From contig JAABTP010000014.1 of the NCBI GenBank assembly GCA_011389815.1, positions 1 through 48,379 of the forward strand: a stretch of 48,379 nt of DNA, written 5' to 3'. Source of the stretch: Desulfobulbaceae bacterium (GTDB taxonomy: Bacteria; Desulfobacterota; Desulfobulbia; Desulfobulbales; Desulfobulbaceae). Shown in pieces: positions 34,156 to 42,706 of this stretch (the stretch's first letter is position 1; every line of letters begins with the position of its first letter). A program made the position numbers and the translations under genes. Under the pieces are notes generated by a model. That model was given only the letters and a program-made list of their open reading frames with translations, was not told the origin of the DNA and did not search any database.

Positions 34156-34937
34156 ATCTCTCCCCATGCCAACACATCTGCGTTAAAAACCGGTCCCTGC
34201 TTACAGACATGAACCAGGCCTCGTTTCCCATGCACGGTACAGCCCAGACAGGCCCCCATACCGCAGGCCATATGAGTTTCCAGAGAAACCTGACAGCTCA
34301 CCTCTGCCTGTTGGCATTGCCCCACAATATTTTCCATCATCAGGTGAGGACCGCAGGTGTAAACCTGTTCTACTGAGGGCAGGACAAAATCAAGGAGGTC
34401 CGGGATAAAGCCCTTATGACCAACACTGCCGTCATCGCTTGCCAGCTGGACAGCATAGCCCAGGGCAGAAAACTCTTCTGCCAACGGAGCCAGTTCATCC
34501 TTGTTGCGGGCTCCAAGCAGGACATGATCTTTTTGGGTCTCACGCCCGCTCTGCTCTAATTGTTCTGCAAGAAAAAGCAAAGGGGCAATCCCCATTCCAC
34601 CGCCGATCAAACAGACCGGTTGCTCACCGGAAAAATCAAAACCTTTCCCCAAGGGACCAACCAGGTCAAGCTGGTCACCGACACAACGTTGGGCCAAGAT
34701 TTCGGTTCCCTTACCAATCACCTTAAAGAGCAGAGAAATTGTCCCGTCAGCAGAGCTGCGGTGGATTGAAAAAGGGCGCCGGAGCAAGGGATCAAGACCA
34801 TCAATAACCCGCACCATAACAAACTGGCCAGGCCGGGCTGTGACAGCGATTTTGGGGGCCTGAAAGGTCAAACGAACCACATCAGGTGCCAGGCAATCAC
34901 GGGCAAGAAGAGTACATTTTTGCTGGAATTCAGACAT
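34152..34937 (-). CDS. pyrK: Dihydroorotate dehydrogenase electron-transfer subunit (iron-sulfur flavoprotein)
   Basis: PyrK passes electrons from PyrD to NAD+ via FAD and a [2Fe-2S] cluster. The 261-residue protein has the FAD-binding RRPFSIH box, LVGPLGKGFDF, the NAD-binding GGGMGIAPLLFLAEQL, and the Fe-S cysteines in ACGMGACLGCTVHGKRGLVHVCKQG. Length is normal. ATG 34937 opens the cluster; transcription probably begins between this gene and the divergent prepilin peptidase gene. The 4-nt overlap with pyrD is the standard pyrKD arrangement. Confidence 0.97.
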   Translation of the reverse strand: MSEFQQKCTLLARDCLAPDVVRLTFQAPKIAVTARPGQFVMVRVIDGLDPLLRRPFSIHRSSADGTISLLFKVIGKGTEILAQRCVGDQLDLVGPLGKGFDFSGEQPVCLIGGGMGIAPLLFLAEQLEQSGRETQKDHVLLGARNKDELAPLAEEFSALGYAVQLASDDGSVGHKGFIPDLLDFVLPSVEQVYTCGPHLMMENIVGQCQQAEVSCQVSLETHMACGMGACLGCTVHGKRGLVHVCKQGPVFNADVLAWGEI

Positions 34938-35080
34938 GAAAAAGGCTACAAGTAAACATTAAAAAGAAAGGGGTCATGGTAGGTCTTCCCTACCAGTCCG
35001 GCTATAATAACCGGCACAGCCTTTTGATTCAAGGAAACATTATTCTTCAGCAAAGCACACCTGACACGGATATAACAGAT

Positions 35081-35863
35081 ATGGAAACACTCTTTCTTCT
35101 TTACAGCTTTATTTTTGGTGCCCTGGTTGGTTCCTTTCTCAATGTAGTTATTTACAGATTGCCTGATGAGGAACAATCTGTGGTCTTTCCTGCCTCCCAC
35201 TGCCCCAAATGCAACACCAATCTGCACTGGTACGAGAACATTCCCATTCTCAGCTATATCGCCCTGCGAGGAAAATGCAGGACCTGCAAGGTACCCATCT
35301 CCCTCCAATACCCGGTGGTGGAACTTTGCATGGCCCTGCTCTCCCTGGCCCTCTATCATCGTGTTGGATTATCCCTGATTCTGCCTTTTCACTTCCTCTT
35401 TCTTGCAGGGCTACTGGCTATTATTTTTATTGATATCCATCTTCAGATTATCCCAGACAAAATCAGCCTGCCTGGAATCCTGGTCGGTTTTATCAGCTCC
35501 TTTTTCAATCCCCTGGTCAGCTGGCAGGAAGCCGGGCTTGGCATTCTTCTCGGAGGAGGGGTTCTTTATGCGGTTGCGGCAGGCTATGCCCTCCTCACAG
35601 GACGAGACGGCATGGGCGGCGGCGACATCAAGCTGCTGGCCATGATCGGAGCCTTTTTGGGATACCAGTGCCTGCTGTTTGTTATTTTCTTTAGCTCGCT
35701 GACAGGTTCTCTTGTGGGGCTTGCTGCCATGTTCCGCCAACGCAAGGGGGGGCAAACCCGGATCCCCTTTGGCCCTTTTTTATCCCTGGCTGCAATGGCA
35801 TGGCTCTTTTTCCAACAAGATATTTTGACCCTCTGGTTTTGGTATCTCTCTGTATCAGGATAG
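35081..35863 (+). CDS. pilD: Prepilin leader peptidase/N-methyltransferase (A24A)
   Basis: The enzyme removes and methylates type IV prepilin or type II secretion pseudopilin leaders at the inner membrane. METLFLLYSFIFGALVGSFLNVVIYRLP is followed by the zinc-binding Cys pairs C41-x2-C44 and C66-x2-C69 (CPKC, CRTC), and several TM segments. The catalytic aspartates are D118 (FIDIHLQIIPD) and D182 (GMGGGDIKL). ATG 35081 fits the family N-terminus; the frame is open to 34976 but lacks a start feature there. No pilin or secretion gene lies nearby, so the gene is alone. Confidence 0.92.
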   Translation: METLFLLYSFIFGALVGSFLNVVIYRLPDEEQSVVFPASHCPKCNTNLHWYENIPILSYIALRGKCRTCKVPISLQYPVVELCMALLSLALYHRVGLSLILPFHFLFLAGLLAIIFIDIHLQIIPDKISLPGILVGFISSFFNPLVSWQEAGLGILLGGGVLYAVAAGYALLTGRDGMGGGDIKLLAMIGAFLGYQCLLFVIFFSSLTGSLVGLAAMFRQRKGGQTRIPFGPFLSLAAMAWLFFQQDILTLWFWYLSVSG

Positions 35864-36000
35864 AAACAGCTCTGTTACTTTTTTCACCAACGAGAATAAA
35901 ATTCATTATTATCAAGAACGGTTAAAGAAAAAACCACAGGCCTGCGCAAATTTATTTTTTTCATCAATCCTCTGCCAAAGGTCGCCAGTAAGAGAGTCTC

Positions 36001-36111
36001 GGGGGAGAAGAAATCCGTAAGCTAAAAATAGAGCTTTTTAAAGATCAATGCAGCCTTGAAGAGTATGAAGAAGTTTTTGCGCCTGTCAATTTTGTCACAA
36101 TAAAAACATAA
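36001..36111 (+). pseudogene. Possible C-terminal gene relic
   Basis: A frame open from 35992 to the stop at 36109-36111 codes EEIRKLKIELFKDQCSLEEY followed by EEVFAPVNFVTIKT. The composition and heptad pattern are protein-like, but there is no start codon or ribosome site, and an in-frame TAA lies just upstream. It is probably the decayed tail of a lost gene; the family is unknown. Chance openness cannot be excluded. Confidence 0.25.
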
Positions 36112-36268
36112 CTCGACATATCATACCGGAAAGAAAGCATATAATAAAAAAGAACCCAAAAACATACCGCTAGCCCATATACCGATCTCTATCGCCTGCA
36201 AATCAAGCTCTTTGGTCAATCTCTTCCACTCTCTTTCTCTATTGGAGTTTCTCAGAAAATCAAGCCTA

Positions 36269-36309
36269 ATCATTTTTGACCAGGAAAGATATTTTCAGGT
36301 AAAAATGAT
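36269..36309. promoter_or_regulatory. Imperfect inverted repeat upstream of dnaA
   Basis: ATCATTTTTGACC (36269-36281) and GGTAAAAATGAT (36298-36309) form a 12-of-13 dyad with a 16-nt spacer, centred about 115 nt upstream of the dnaA start. A repressor operator or DNA structure near the dnaA promoter is plausible; no function is shown. Confidence 0.35.
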
Positions 36310-36402
36310 CAGAATATAAAAAAATAATACAATAAAGTAACAAGGCTTTCATTTCTGAACAGCCTTTTATCAAAAACTCATCCGACCCAAATAACACCAT
36401 AT

Positions 36403-37734
36403 ATGCTCTGGGATACTGTCAAACATTCTTTATCCAGCTCACTGTCTGAAAGTGAGTACAGCCTGTGGATCAAGCCGCTCTCTTGTGTACAGGAGGACGA
36501 CAAGACCTTGCAGATTGTCTGCCCGGATCGTTTTTTCTGTGCCTGGATTAAAGAACGCTACTTAGGGCTTATTGAATCAAATCTGAGTAAAATTACAGAC
36601 GCTCCCCCTGCAATATCTTTGAGCGTATCAAACCTTCCTCCAGCTCCAGAACAGGAAAAAAATGGTTCAGGACAGTTACGGCTCCCTGGTATGGACACCT
36701 TCAAATCCACGATCAGGTCCCTCCATCCAGCCTACACCTTTGATCAATTCATGACCGGTGAGTGCAACATGCTGGCCCGTTCAGCCTGCAACGCCATTGC
36801 TGCTGCTGATTATACCTTTGGCAATAACCTCTTTATGGCTTCAGGGACCGGACTTGGGAAAAGCCACCTGACCCAGGCCGTTGTTCATCAGGTTATGCAT
36901 ACTGCCCCTGGCACCCGTATGCACTACCTGACAGCCCAGCAATTCTCTGCTGAAATGGTGAAAAGCATCCGCAACAACAGCATGCAGCAGTTTTCCAATC
37001 GCTTTATCCATGGCTGTGACCTGCTGTTGGTGGAAGATGTCCATACGTTGGCTGGCAAAACAAAGACCCAGGAAGAGTTGAACAACGTCCTTGATTACCT
37101 GATAAAGTCAGGAAAAAGGGTTGTCATGACCTCTGCGGTGCCAGCACGGGATATCCAGGGACTGGATGAGGACTTTCGTTCCCGAATGACCTCTGGCCTG
37201 ATCACTGATATTGAAGCTCCTGAGTATAAGACCCGGGTCTCTATCATCCGCCATAAAGCTGCCCACAATAATCTGAACCTCCAGGATGATCATATCCACT
37301 TCCTGGCAGACCAACTTCAGGGTGATATCCGCCGCATTGAAAGTGCCCTTATGGGAATTAAGGCCAAGACAAGTGTGTACAAGGCCCCACCTGACATGGA
37401 TATAGTTCGAAGCGTCCTGGAAAGTCTGGGCACCTTACAGCAACAAAAGCAGCTCACAGGCACCATGATTCGGGATATCATTTCCAGCCAGTATAAAATT
37501 TCAGTGGACGAACTGACCTCACGCTCGCGTAAACGGGTTTATTCCTTTCCCCGTCAGATTGCTATGTATCTGACCAGAAAGTATACAGAGGAATCTCTAG
37601 CCCATATTGGCAATCTCTATAACCGGGATCACTCCACAGTGCTCTATGCTGTAAAGGTTATTAACCGTGATATTGCCCAGAAAAATTCGGTTCGCCAACA
37701 GGTAGAGCTGCTCAAAGATAAACTGGAAAAATAA
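36403..37734 (+). CDS. dnaA: Chromosomal replication initiator DnaA
   Basis: The 443-residue protein has all DnaA domains: domain I (MLWDTVKHSLSSSLSESEYSLWIKPL), a short linker, the AAA+ domain with Walker A SGTGLGKSHLTQAV (K153), Walker B LLLVEDVHTLAGK (E211-D212, where most DnaA have D-D), sensor I TSAVPARDIQGL, and the domain IV helix-turn-helix RQIAMYLTRKYTEESLAHIG...NRDHSTVLYAVKVI, with the DnaA signature. It binds DnaA boxes and opens the origin. The linker is short. The neighbours are not dnaN, recF or gyrB, so the usual dnaA operon is broken. The ribosome site before ATG 36403 is weak. Confidence 0.93.
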   Translation: MLWDTVKHSLSSSLSESEYSLWIKPLSCVQEDDKTLQIVCPDRFFCAWIKERYLGLIESNLSKITDAPPAISLSVSNLPPAPEQEKNGSGQLRLPGMDTFKSTIRSLHPAYTFDQFMTGECNMLARSACNAIAAADYTFGNNLFMASGTGLGKSHLTQAVVHQVMHTAPGTRMHYLTAQQFSAEMVKSIRNNSMQQFSNRFIHGCDLLLVEDVHTLAGKTKTQEELNNVLDYLIKSGKRVVMTSAVPARDIQGLDEDFRSRMTSGLITDIEAPEYKTRVSIIRHKAAHNNLNLQDDHIHFLADQLQGDIRRIESALMGIKAKTSVYKAPPDMDIVRSVLESLGTLQQQKQLTGTMIRDIISSQYKISVDELTSRSRKRVYSFPRQIAMYLTRKYTEESLAHIGNLYNRDHSTVLYAVKVINRDIAQKNSVRQQVELLKDKLEK

Positions 37735-37770
37735 CGCAAAACAACAAACTCCCACTTTGAGATGCTGAAT

Positions 37771-37799
37771 TGCAGGGGCAGATCTGCGTGTCTGCCCGG
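37771..37799. repeat. Palindromic repeat, half copy C
   Basis: TGCAGGGGCAGAT and the partner GTCTGCCC form a hairpin with the bases of the left half of repeat A (AGGGGCAGAC...GTCTGCCC). It lies 36 nt after the dnaA stop, where it may also act as a transcript 3' stem-loop. No poly-T follows. Confidence 0.6.
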
Positions 37800-38002
37800 T
37801 TCTTTCATCCCACCTCCTGTTCTCTTCTCCTCTTGTTTCCTTCCTGATTATCTGTTATTCTTCCTTATCAGAAAAACTATCAGGAAAAGGAGAAAAACGC
37901 CCCCTGCCCGGCAATTCCGCCAACTGCCAAGCCTTTACCGAGCTGCGAGCCGCTGCCTGTTCCATTATGCACAACATCCCACAATACGAGTACAAGGAAC
38001 CA

Positions 38003-39094
38003 ATGCATCCCCAAAAGGACACAGGACAACCAGATAGTGTGCCATCACGTTATTTTACCGTAGTCTTTCTGATCTCTGTTCTTCTGCTTGGCCTGGTACT
38101 CTGGCCTTTTTGGCAACTCCTGATCCTCGCCTTTTTGCTGGCTGGTATCTTTCGCCCCATCTATAACTGGCTCAACAAATGGGTTTCTCCCTGGATGGCC
38201 TCCAGCCTGACCTGCGCCCTGATTGCCCTGATTATCTTTATCCCCCTGACCTTCTGTATCGCTGTCCTGTCTACAGAGACCTTGAATGTCTATCAGTTGG
38301 GCCGGGATACCAATATGCTGATCAAGCTGCAACAGGTAATTCAAAACAGCAAATGGATTACTCAGGGCCAGGAAATCCTGCAGGGCTTTGGCGTCAACTT
38401 CCAGCCTTCTGATATTACCGAGATCTTTTCAGACCTCAGTAAAGAGGCTGGCATGTTTATCTACAGCAAAGCCTCTGTCTGGGCCGCCAATATTATGAGC
38501 TTTGTGCTCCAGTTCTGTTTTCTGATCCTGATGATCTATTTTCTTCTTATTGAGATAGACCGCCTGGTCCGCTTCATTACCCGGCTTTCACCGCTGCCGG
38601 AAGAACAGGATAACTTGCTCTTAAAAAAATTCCTGGATATCTCTGGAGTAATCCTGGTAGGCAATGGAATAAGTGGTATATTCCAGGGAGTTATGGGGGG
38701 AGCATTCTTTGCTGTACTGGGGATCAAATCACCTGTGCTCTGGGCAGGGGTGATGGCGATACTGGCTTTTCTTCCCATCTTTGGGATAGGATTGGTGCTG
38801 CTTCCCACTGCCGCCCTGCTTTTTCTCAATGGTGCACCTGGACAGGCAGCTCTGACCTGTATTTTTTATATTATTCTTTCCTTCACTGTGGAGTACCTGC
38901 TCAAACCAAAATTTGTGGGTGATCAGGTCAAGATGCACACCCTGTTGGTCTTTCTAGCTATCCTGGGTGGGATGTCGGTCTTCGGGGTTCTGGGGATCAT
39001 CTACGGCCCCCTGATTGTGACCGCCTTTCAGACCTTGTCAGATATTTATCTGAAAGAGCATCGACCTGCTCTCAAGGTCATAGAAGAGGCGTAG
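38003..39094 (+). CDS. AI-2E family transporter (PerM/YdiK type membrane protein)
   Basis: The protein has six to eight hydrophobic segments: YFTVVFLISVLLLGLVLWPF, LILAFLLAGIFRPIYNWL, SSLTCALIALIIFIPLTFCI, a cytoplasmic-facing central part, and C-terminal NGISGIFQGVMGGAFFAVLGI, LWAGVMAILAFLPIFGIGLVLLP and GGMSVFGVLGIIYGPLIVTAF, the last with the conserved PLxV ending of the family. The substrate of this family ranges from signalling molecules to Na+/H+, so no substrate is assigned. ATG 38003 is chosen because AAGGAA sits five bases upstream; a longer frame starts at 37967. The stop codon TAG lies inside repeat B. Confidence 0.88.
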   Translation: MHPQKDTGQPDSVPSRYFTVVFLISVLLLGLVLWPFWQLLILAFLLAGIFRPIYNWLNKWVSPWMASSLTCALIALIIFIPLTFCIAVLSTETLNVYQLGRDTNMLIKLQQVIQNSKWITQGQEILQGFGVNFQPSDITEIFSDLSKEAGMFIYSKASVWAANIMSFVLQFCFLILMIYFLLIEIDRLVRFITRLSPLPEEQDNLLLKKFLDISGVILVGNGISGIFQGVMGGAFFAVLGIKSPVLWAGVMAILAFLPIFGIGLVLLPTAALLFLNGAPGQAALTCIFYIILSFTVEYLLKPKFVGDQVKMHTLLVFLAILGGMSVFGVLGIIYGPLIVTAFQTLSDIYLKEHRPALKVIEEA

Positions 39095-39164
39095 GGGTAA
39101 ACCCCTGTGTTTACCCTTGCCGCTATCCAGAAAATAAAGGGCAGGCACAGGGGCCTGCCCCTAC
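39091..39164. repeat. Palindromic intergenic repeat, full copy B (74 bp)
   Basis: The boundaries are GTAGGGG and CCCCTAC, with internal hairpins GGGTAAAC...GTTTACCC and GGGCAGGC...GCCTGCCC. It is the inverted counterpart of repeat A, including the CTTTATTTTC/GAAAATAAAG linker. It begins within the stop codon of the AI-2E gene, so the element provides that gene's stop, and it ends 12 nt before the M16C peptidase stop; both genes are convergent here. Confidence 0.8.
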
Positions 39165-39176
39165 GGTTTCATATTG

Positions 39177-42107
39177 TTAGAGTTCCAAAATATCATCAAA
39201 GAGTTCAGCGTGCTCTCTGATCTTCTCTCCGCTTCCTATGGTGGCCCGGAAACGATTCTCTGTCCGGGTTAACTGCTCCAGTACTGGCGCATAGGCCCGC
39301 ATATCCTCCACCTCCGTATCAATCACCCGACCAATCCGCTTCTGCTTATACTCTGGGGTAATCGCGCACAAGTACTCATTCCGGGCTGCAAGCCCCTGCA
39401 CTGCCGGGGACTGGAGTGGGTTCAGTGCCCCATAGGTACCAATGATCAGCTGATCCAGTCTTTCCCGGCTCAGTTCAAGCCCCTGCACCGCAGTTGGAAT
39501 AGCATCATAGGCTGCATAAGTCTTGCGCACCTGGGGGTCCCGATAGCTGACCAGGGCAACATTACCGGTTAACTGATGGAGCTGGACAAAACAGCCATAG
39601 GCCCCGCCTAACTGGCGCACCGTATTCCAGAGATAATCACGGGACAACCAGGTCTTGAGCACCTCAAAGACGCCTGTATATTGCTCAGGTCCTGTGAACA
39701 AGGAACAGGCTTGCACATTATAGACAACATCAGCAGAGGTTGTGAAGGCCTGCTGAGCAGGCAAGCTGGGAAATTGAAACTTTTCGACAGGCTGCTGAAC
39801 TCCTTGCAGAGAACTACGTAAAGAGCCTGCGTATCCTTTGACCGTATCAATATCCTCCTGGGAACCGGTCACGGCCAGCTTCAGGTTCTCCGACTGAAAG
39901 ACCTGACTCCGCAGATCCTCAAGACGGGCCAGAAATGCCTCTTCCTGATCTTCATAAGAGGCAACTAACTCCTTGAACTTCAAATAGGAGGTCACCCCAT
40001 GGACACACTCGTTCAGCATCCCGGAACGGCTGAGATGGGCCAAGGCCCTGGAAGAGGCCAGATTAAAGCCCTCGCTCTGGACATTATGTTCAGCCCAGGT
40101 AAACTCCCGCATCACAATCTCCCGGATACGCTGGCGGTTGGTGAGATCCATATCCGCAAAGACCTCCTGAACCAGTTCAATGGCCTTGGACAGATAACCA
40201 GACAAGGCCTTGACCTGAAACCAAAGCACCGGCTGCAGGGTGTCCGGGGCATTCATCTCCTGGTAGGTGGCAAAGGAATGGTTAAAACCACCAGTGCAGA
40301 TATTCACATCCTTGGCAAAACGCATATAATCACGGGAGCCAGTACCGATCTCAGTGGCAATGGTGCCAAAGAGATCCAACCAAGGCAGCAGGTCTGGAGA
40401 AATCGCTGAACAATCCAGACCAACCTGGACATAGGTAATGGAATTGATCTCCAGGGCATTGGCAATGCAGGTGGCACCATCACAATCTTCTACCTCAGCC
40501 TGCAAAAAATCAGGCTTCCTATCCAGATCCTGACGGGACAAACGGGGCAACAGGGCCAGGGTTTCCTCGCTGTTCGGGGTCTGCTGGAGCTGCATCAGCT
40601 CCTGGGTCTTGGCAATCAGGGCTGCGGTTGTTTCCTGATCCAGAGTCTGCTCATAGTCAGCTAAACGCTGCTGTTCCTTTTCTGCTATTCGGGCTGCCTT
40701 TTCCGGGTCAGGGGTCAAAGTGACCGCCACAAAGGCCGGGTTTTCCAAAAGCTCTGTCTGAATAAGCTCTTCAAAATACTTTTCCTCCAGGGCCTTTTTC
40801 CGAATAGTGGCAAACATCTCCTTAATAGCCAGGGCTTCAAAAGGATCTGAACCATGCTTAAGACTGGGCAGGGCCTTACCAATGAGATCCAATCCCCGCT
40901 GGGCCTTGGTCAGGTCTTCCCGAAAAGAGAATTCATACTTATTCAACTCAGACAGGACCAAATCCTGATCAAGCCCCTGTTCAACAATCTCTCCCAGTAC
41001 CCGACGGTAAAGGGCCAGAAATTCATCCCGCTTCTCAGCCTCAGAGCCAGCCAGATAGGTCATCATAAAGGTCTTGTAACAGGAATCCGCAAGAAAGAGG
41101 CCGCCAAAATCCCGACAGAGCCCTGCCTCCACAATGGCCTTTTTCAGGGGAGATGCATCCGAGTTATAGAGGATATTGGCAATGATCTGAAAGGCAGTAT
41201 TGCGCCGTCTATCCAGAACCGTGCCTACAGCGGTGCCCACGGCCAGATAGGTCTTGCCGCTCAAATCACTGCCCGACTGGACAGCATAGCCATCCTCAAT
41301 AAAGACCGGCTCAGAGATATCCTTGCCCCGGACAATCTCGGCCTTGCTGCCTGGTTCATCATAAGAGGCCAGGAAATTATCCTGGACCGCTGCCAGCTCC
41401 TGTTCCAGGTCGGCATCGCCGTAAAAAAACAGGATACCGTTGGAGGGATGGTAATGTTTTTGATGAAATTGAACAAACTGCTCATAGCTCAGATCCGGGA
41501 TCGCTGAGGGATCACCGCCTGATTCATGGGCATAGGTGGATTCCGGCATCAGGCCTGCAAAGGTATGATGGAAAATAGAGCGGATAGGGTCAGAAAAGGC
41601 CCCCTTCATCTCGTTAAGAACCACGCCCTGGAATTGCAGGGGAGCGTCTTCGGATTCCTTATGATAATGCCAGCCCTCCTGCTCAAAGGTGCTGCGCGGA
41701 ATCAGGGGATTGAGGGCAACATCACAATACACATCCATGATATTAAAATACTCGGTCATATTACGGCTGGCAAAGGGGTACCAGGTGGTGTCGGAGCCGG
41801 TCATGGCATTGAGAAAGGTGGTCAGCGCGCCCTTGTTGATCTCTCCGAACACATCATGGACAGGATATTTTTTTGAGCCCATGAGTACAGAATGCTCCAG
41901 GATATGGGCCACTCCGGTGGAATCCTCCGGTACTGTCTGAAAGGTGAAACAAAAGGTCTTGTTGGGATCGGCGTTTTTTATGGCCAGGGCTGGAGTACCA
42001 AGCACCTCGTGCTCAAAAAGATAGACTTCGGAATGAATATCTGCAACATGTTCTTTTCGTCGCAGGATGAATCCATGATACGTGGAACCGGGAGTGAAAT
42101 CTGTCAT
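39177..42107 (-). CDS. M16C metallopeptidase (PreP/falcilysin-like insulinase family)
   Basis: The 976-residue enzyme has the inverted zinc motif HxxEH in AHILEHSVLMGSKKYP (His68, Glu71, His72) with the distal Glu in the NEMKGAFSD region. The two half-repeats of the M16 fold and the central M16C-associated domain are recognisable. Such presequence-protease-like enzymes degrade unstructured peptides up to about 60 residues in a closed chamber. No signal peptide is evident, so it is cytoplasmic. It is convergent with the AI-2E gene and 69 nt downstream of dtd on the same strand, hence probably in one transcript. Confidence 0.92.
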   Translation of the reverse strand: MTDFTPGSTYHGFILRRKEHVADIHSEVYLFEHEVLGTPALAIKNADPNKTFCFTFQTVPEDSTGVAHILEHSVLMGSKKYPVHDVFGEINKGALTTFLNAMTGSDTTWYPFASRNMTEYFNIMDVYCDVALNPLIPRSTFEQEGWHYHKESEDAPLQFQGVVLNEMKGAFSDPIRSIFHHTFAGLMPESTYAHESGGDPSAIPDLSYEQFVQFHQKHYHPSNGILFFYGDADLEQELAAVQDNFLASYDEPGSKAEIVRGKDISEPVFIEDGYAVQSGSDLSGKTYLAVGTAVGTVLDRRRNTAFQIIANILYNSDASPLKKAIVEAGLCRDFGGLFLADSCYKTFMMTYLAGSEAEKRDEFLALYRRVLGEIVEQGLDQDLVLSELNKYEFSFREDLTKAQRGLDLIGKALPSLKHGSDPFEALAIKEMFATIRKKALEEKYFEELIQTELLENPAFVAVTLTPDPEKAARIAEKEQQRLADYEQTLDQETTAALIAKTQELMQLQQTPNSEETLALLPRLSRQDLDRKPDFLQAEVEDCDGATCIANALEINSITYVQVGLDCSAISPDLLPWLDLFGTIATEIGTGSRDYMRFAKDVNICTGGFNHSFATYQEMNAPDTLQPVLWFQVKALSGYLSKAIELVQEVFADMDLTNRQRIREIVMREFTWAEHNVQSEGFNLASSRALAHLSRSGMLNECVHGVTSYLKFKELVASYEDQEEAFLARLEDLRSQVFQSENLKLAVTGSQEDIDTVKGYAGSLRSSLQGVQQPVEKFQFPSLPAQQAFTTSADVVYNVQACSLFTGPEQYTGVFEVLKTWLSRDYLWNTVRQLGGAYGCFVQLHQLTGNVALVSYRDPQVRKTYAAYDAIPTAVQGLELSRERLDQLIIGTYGALNPLQSPAVQGLAARNEYLCAITPEYKQKRIGRVIDTEVEDMRAYAPVLEQLTRTENRFRATIGSGEKIREHAELFDDILEL

Positions 42108-42176
42108 AAAAGACCTTGTTCGGGTTAAAGTTGACGGGTACCGGAGAAAACCGGAAAAAATTGTAGAAATATTGTC

Positions 42177-42626
42177 CTAAAATTGCTTGTGAGAATCAAG
42201 GAGAATAGTGACTGGCCCGGAATTTACCAGGCTCACATCCATCATGGCCTGGAATTCTCCGGTGGCAGTGGTGATGCCGGAATCGGCAATGGTTTGGATA
42301 AACTCTTCGTACATTCGGCGGGCCTTGTCTGGCGGGGCGGCCTCTGACCAGGAAGGACGACGGCCTTTGCGGCAATCAGCCAGCAGGGTGAACTGGGACA
42401 CGATGAGCATGGAGCCTCCGGTGTCGGCCAGGGAGTGGTTCATCTTGCCGTCATTGTCCTCAAAGATCCGCAGGTTGATGATCTTGTCGGCCAGCCAGGT
42501 GATGTCCTTTGGTTCATCGTCCTTGTGAACGCCCAGCAAGACCAGCAGGCCCTCGCCGATGGCCCCGGTCTGGCGGTCGTCTACTGTTACTTTGGCGGAT
42601 GTTACTCTTTGGATTACTGCTCGCAT
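42177..42626 (-). CDS. dtd: D-aminoacyl-tRNA deacylase
   Basis: DTD hydrolyses D-amino acids from tRNA as a chiral proofreading step. The 149-residue protein shows [35 protein letters not shown] and the Gly-cisPro [11 protein letters not shown], which are the invariant motifs. Length is normal. It precedes the M16C peptidase gene on the same strand, and the AT-rich radical SAM/HerA operon follows on the other side (80 nt). Confidence 0.97.
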   Translation of the reverse strand: MRAVIQRVTSAKVTVDDRQTGAIGEGLLVLLGVHKDDEPKDITWLADKIINLRIFEDNDGKMNHSLADTGGSMLIVSQFTLLADCRKGRRPSWSEAAPPDKARRMYEEFIQTIADSGITTATGEFQAMMDVSLVNSGPVTILLDSHKQF

Positions 42627-42706
42627 GGGTTATATCGCTCTATCCCACTTCTTTTCTTGATAGTTAAGATACAATCGGCTCCGTTTCTAATAAAAACTGT
42701 TCAGTT

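Larger units (their letters stand above)
35864..36402. other. Long intergenic region upstream of dnaA
   Basis: This 540-bp AT-rich stretch contains a possible gene relic (36001-36111) and an inverted repeat (36269-36309) described separately. I looked for clusters of the DnaA-box consensus TTWTNCACA and found only imperfect resemblances, so an origin cannot be claimed. No other gene was seen. Confidence 0.4.

Noticed and set aside
35864-36402. Replication origin (oriC)
   Set aside because: Sequence is AT-rich and next to dnaA, but no cluster of good DnaA boxes could be found by eye. Only a GC-skew and box search could support it.
37762-38037. Plus-strand 91-codon frame after dnaA
   Set aside because: It contains repeat C, overlaps the AI-2E gene start and has no coding-like pattern.
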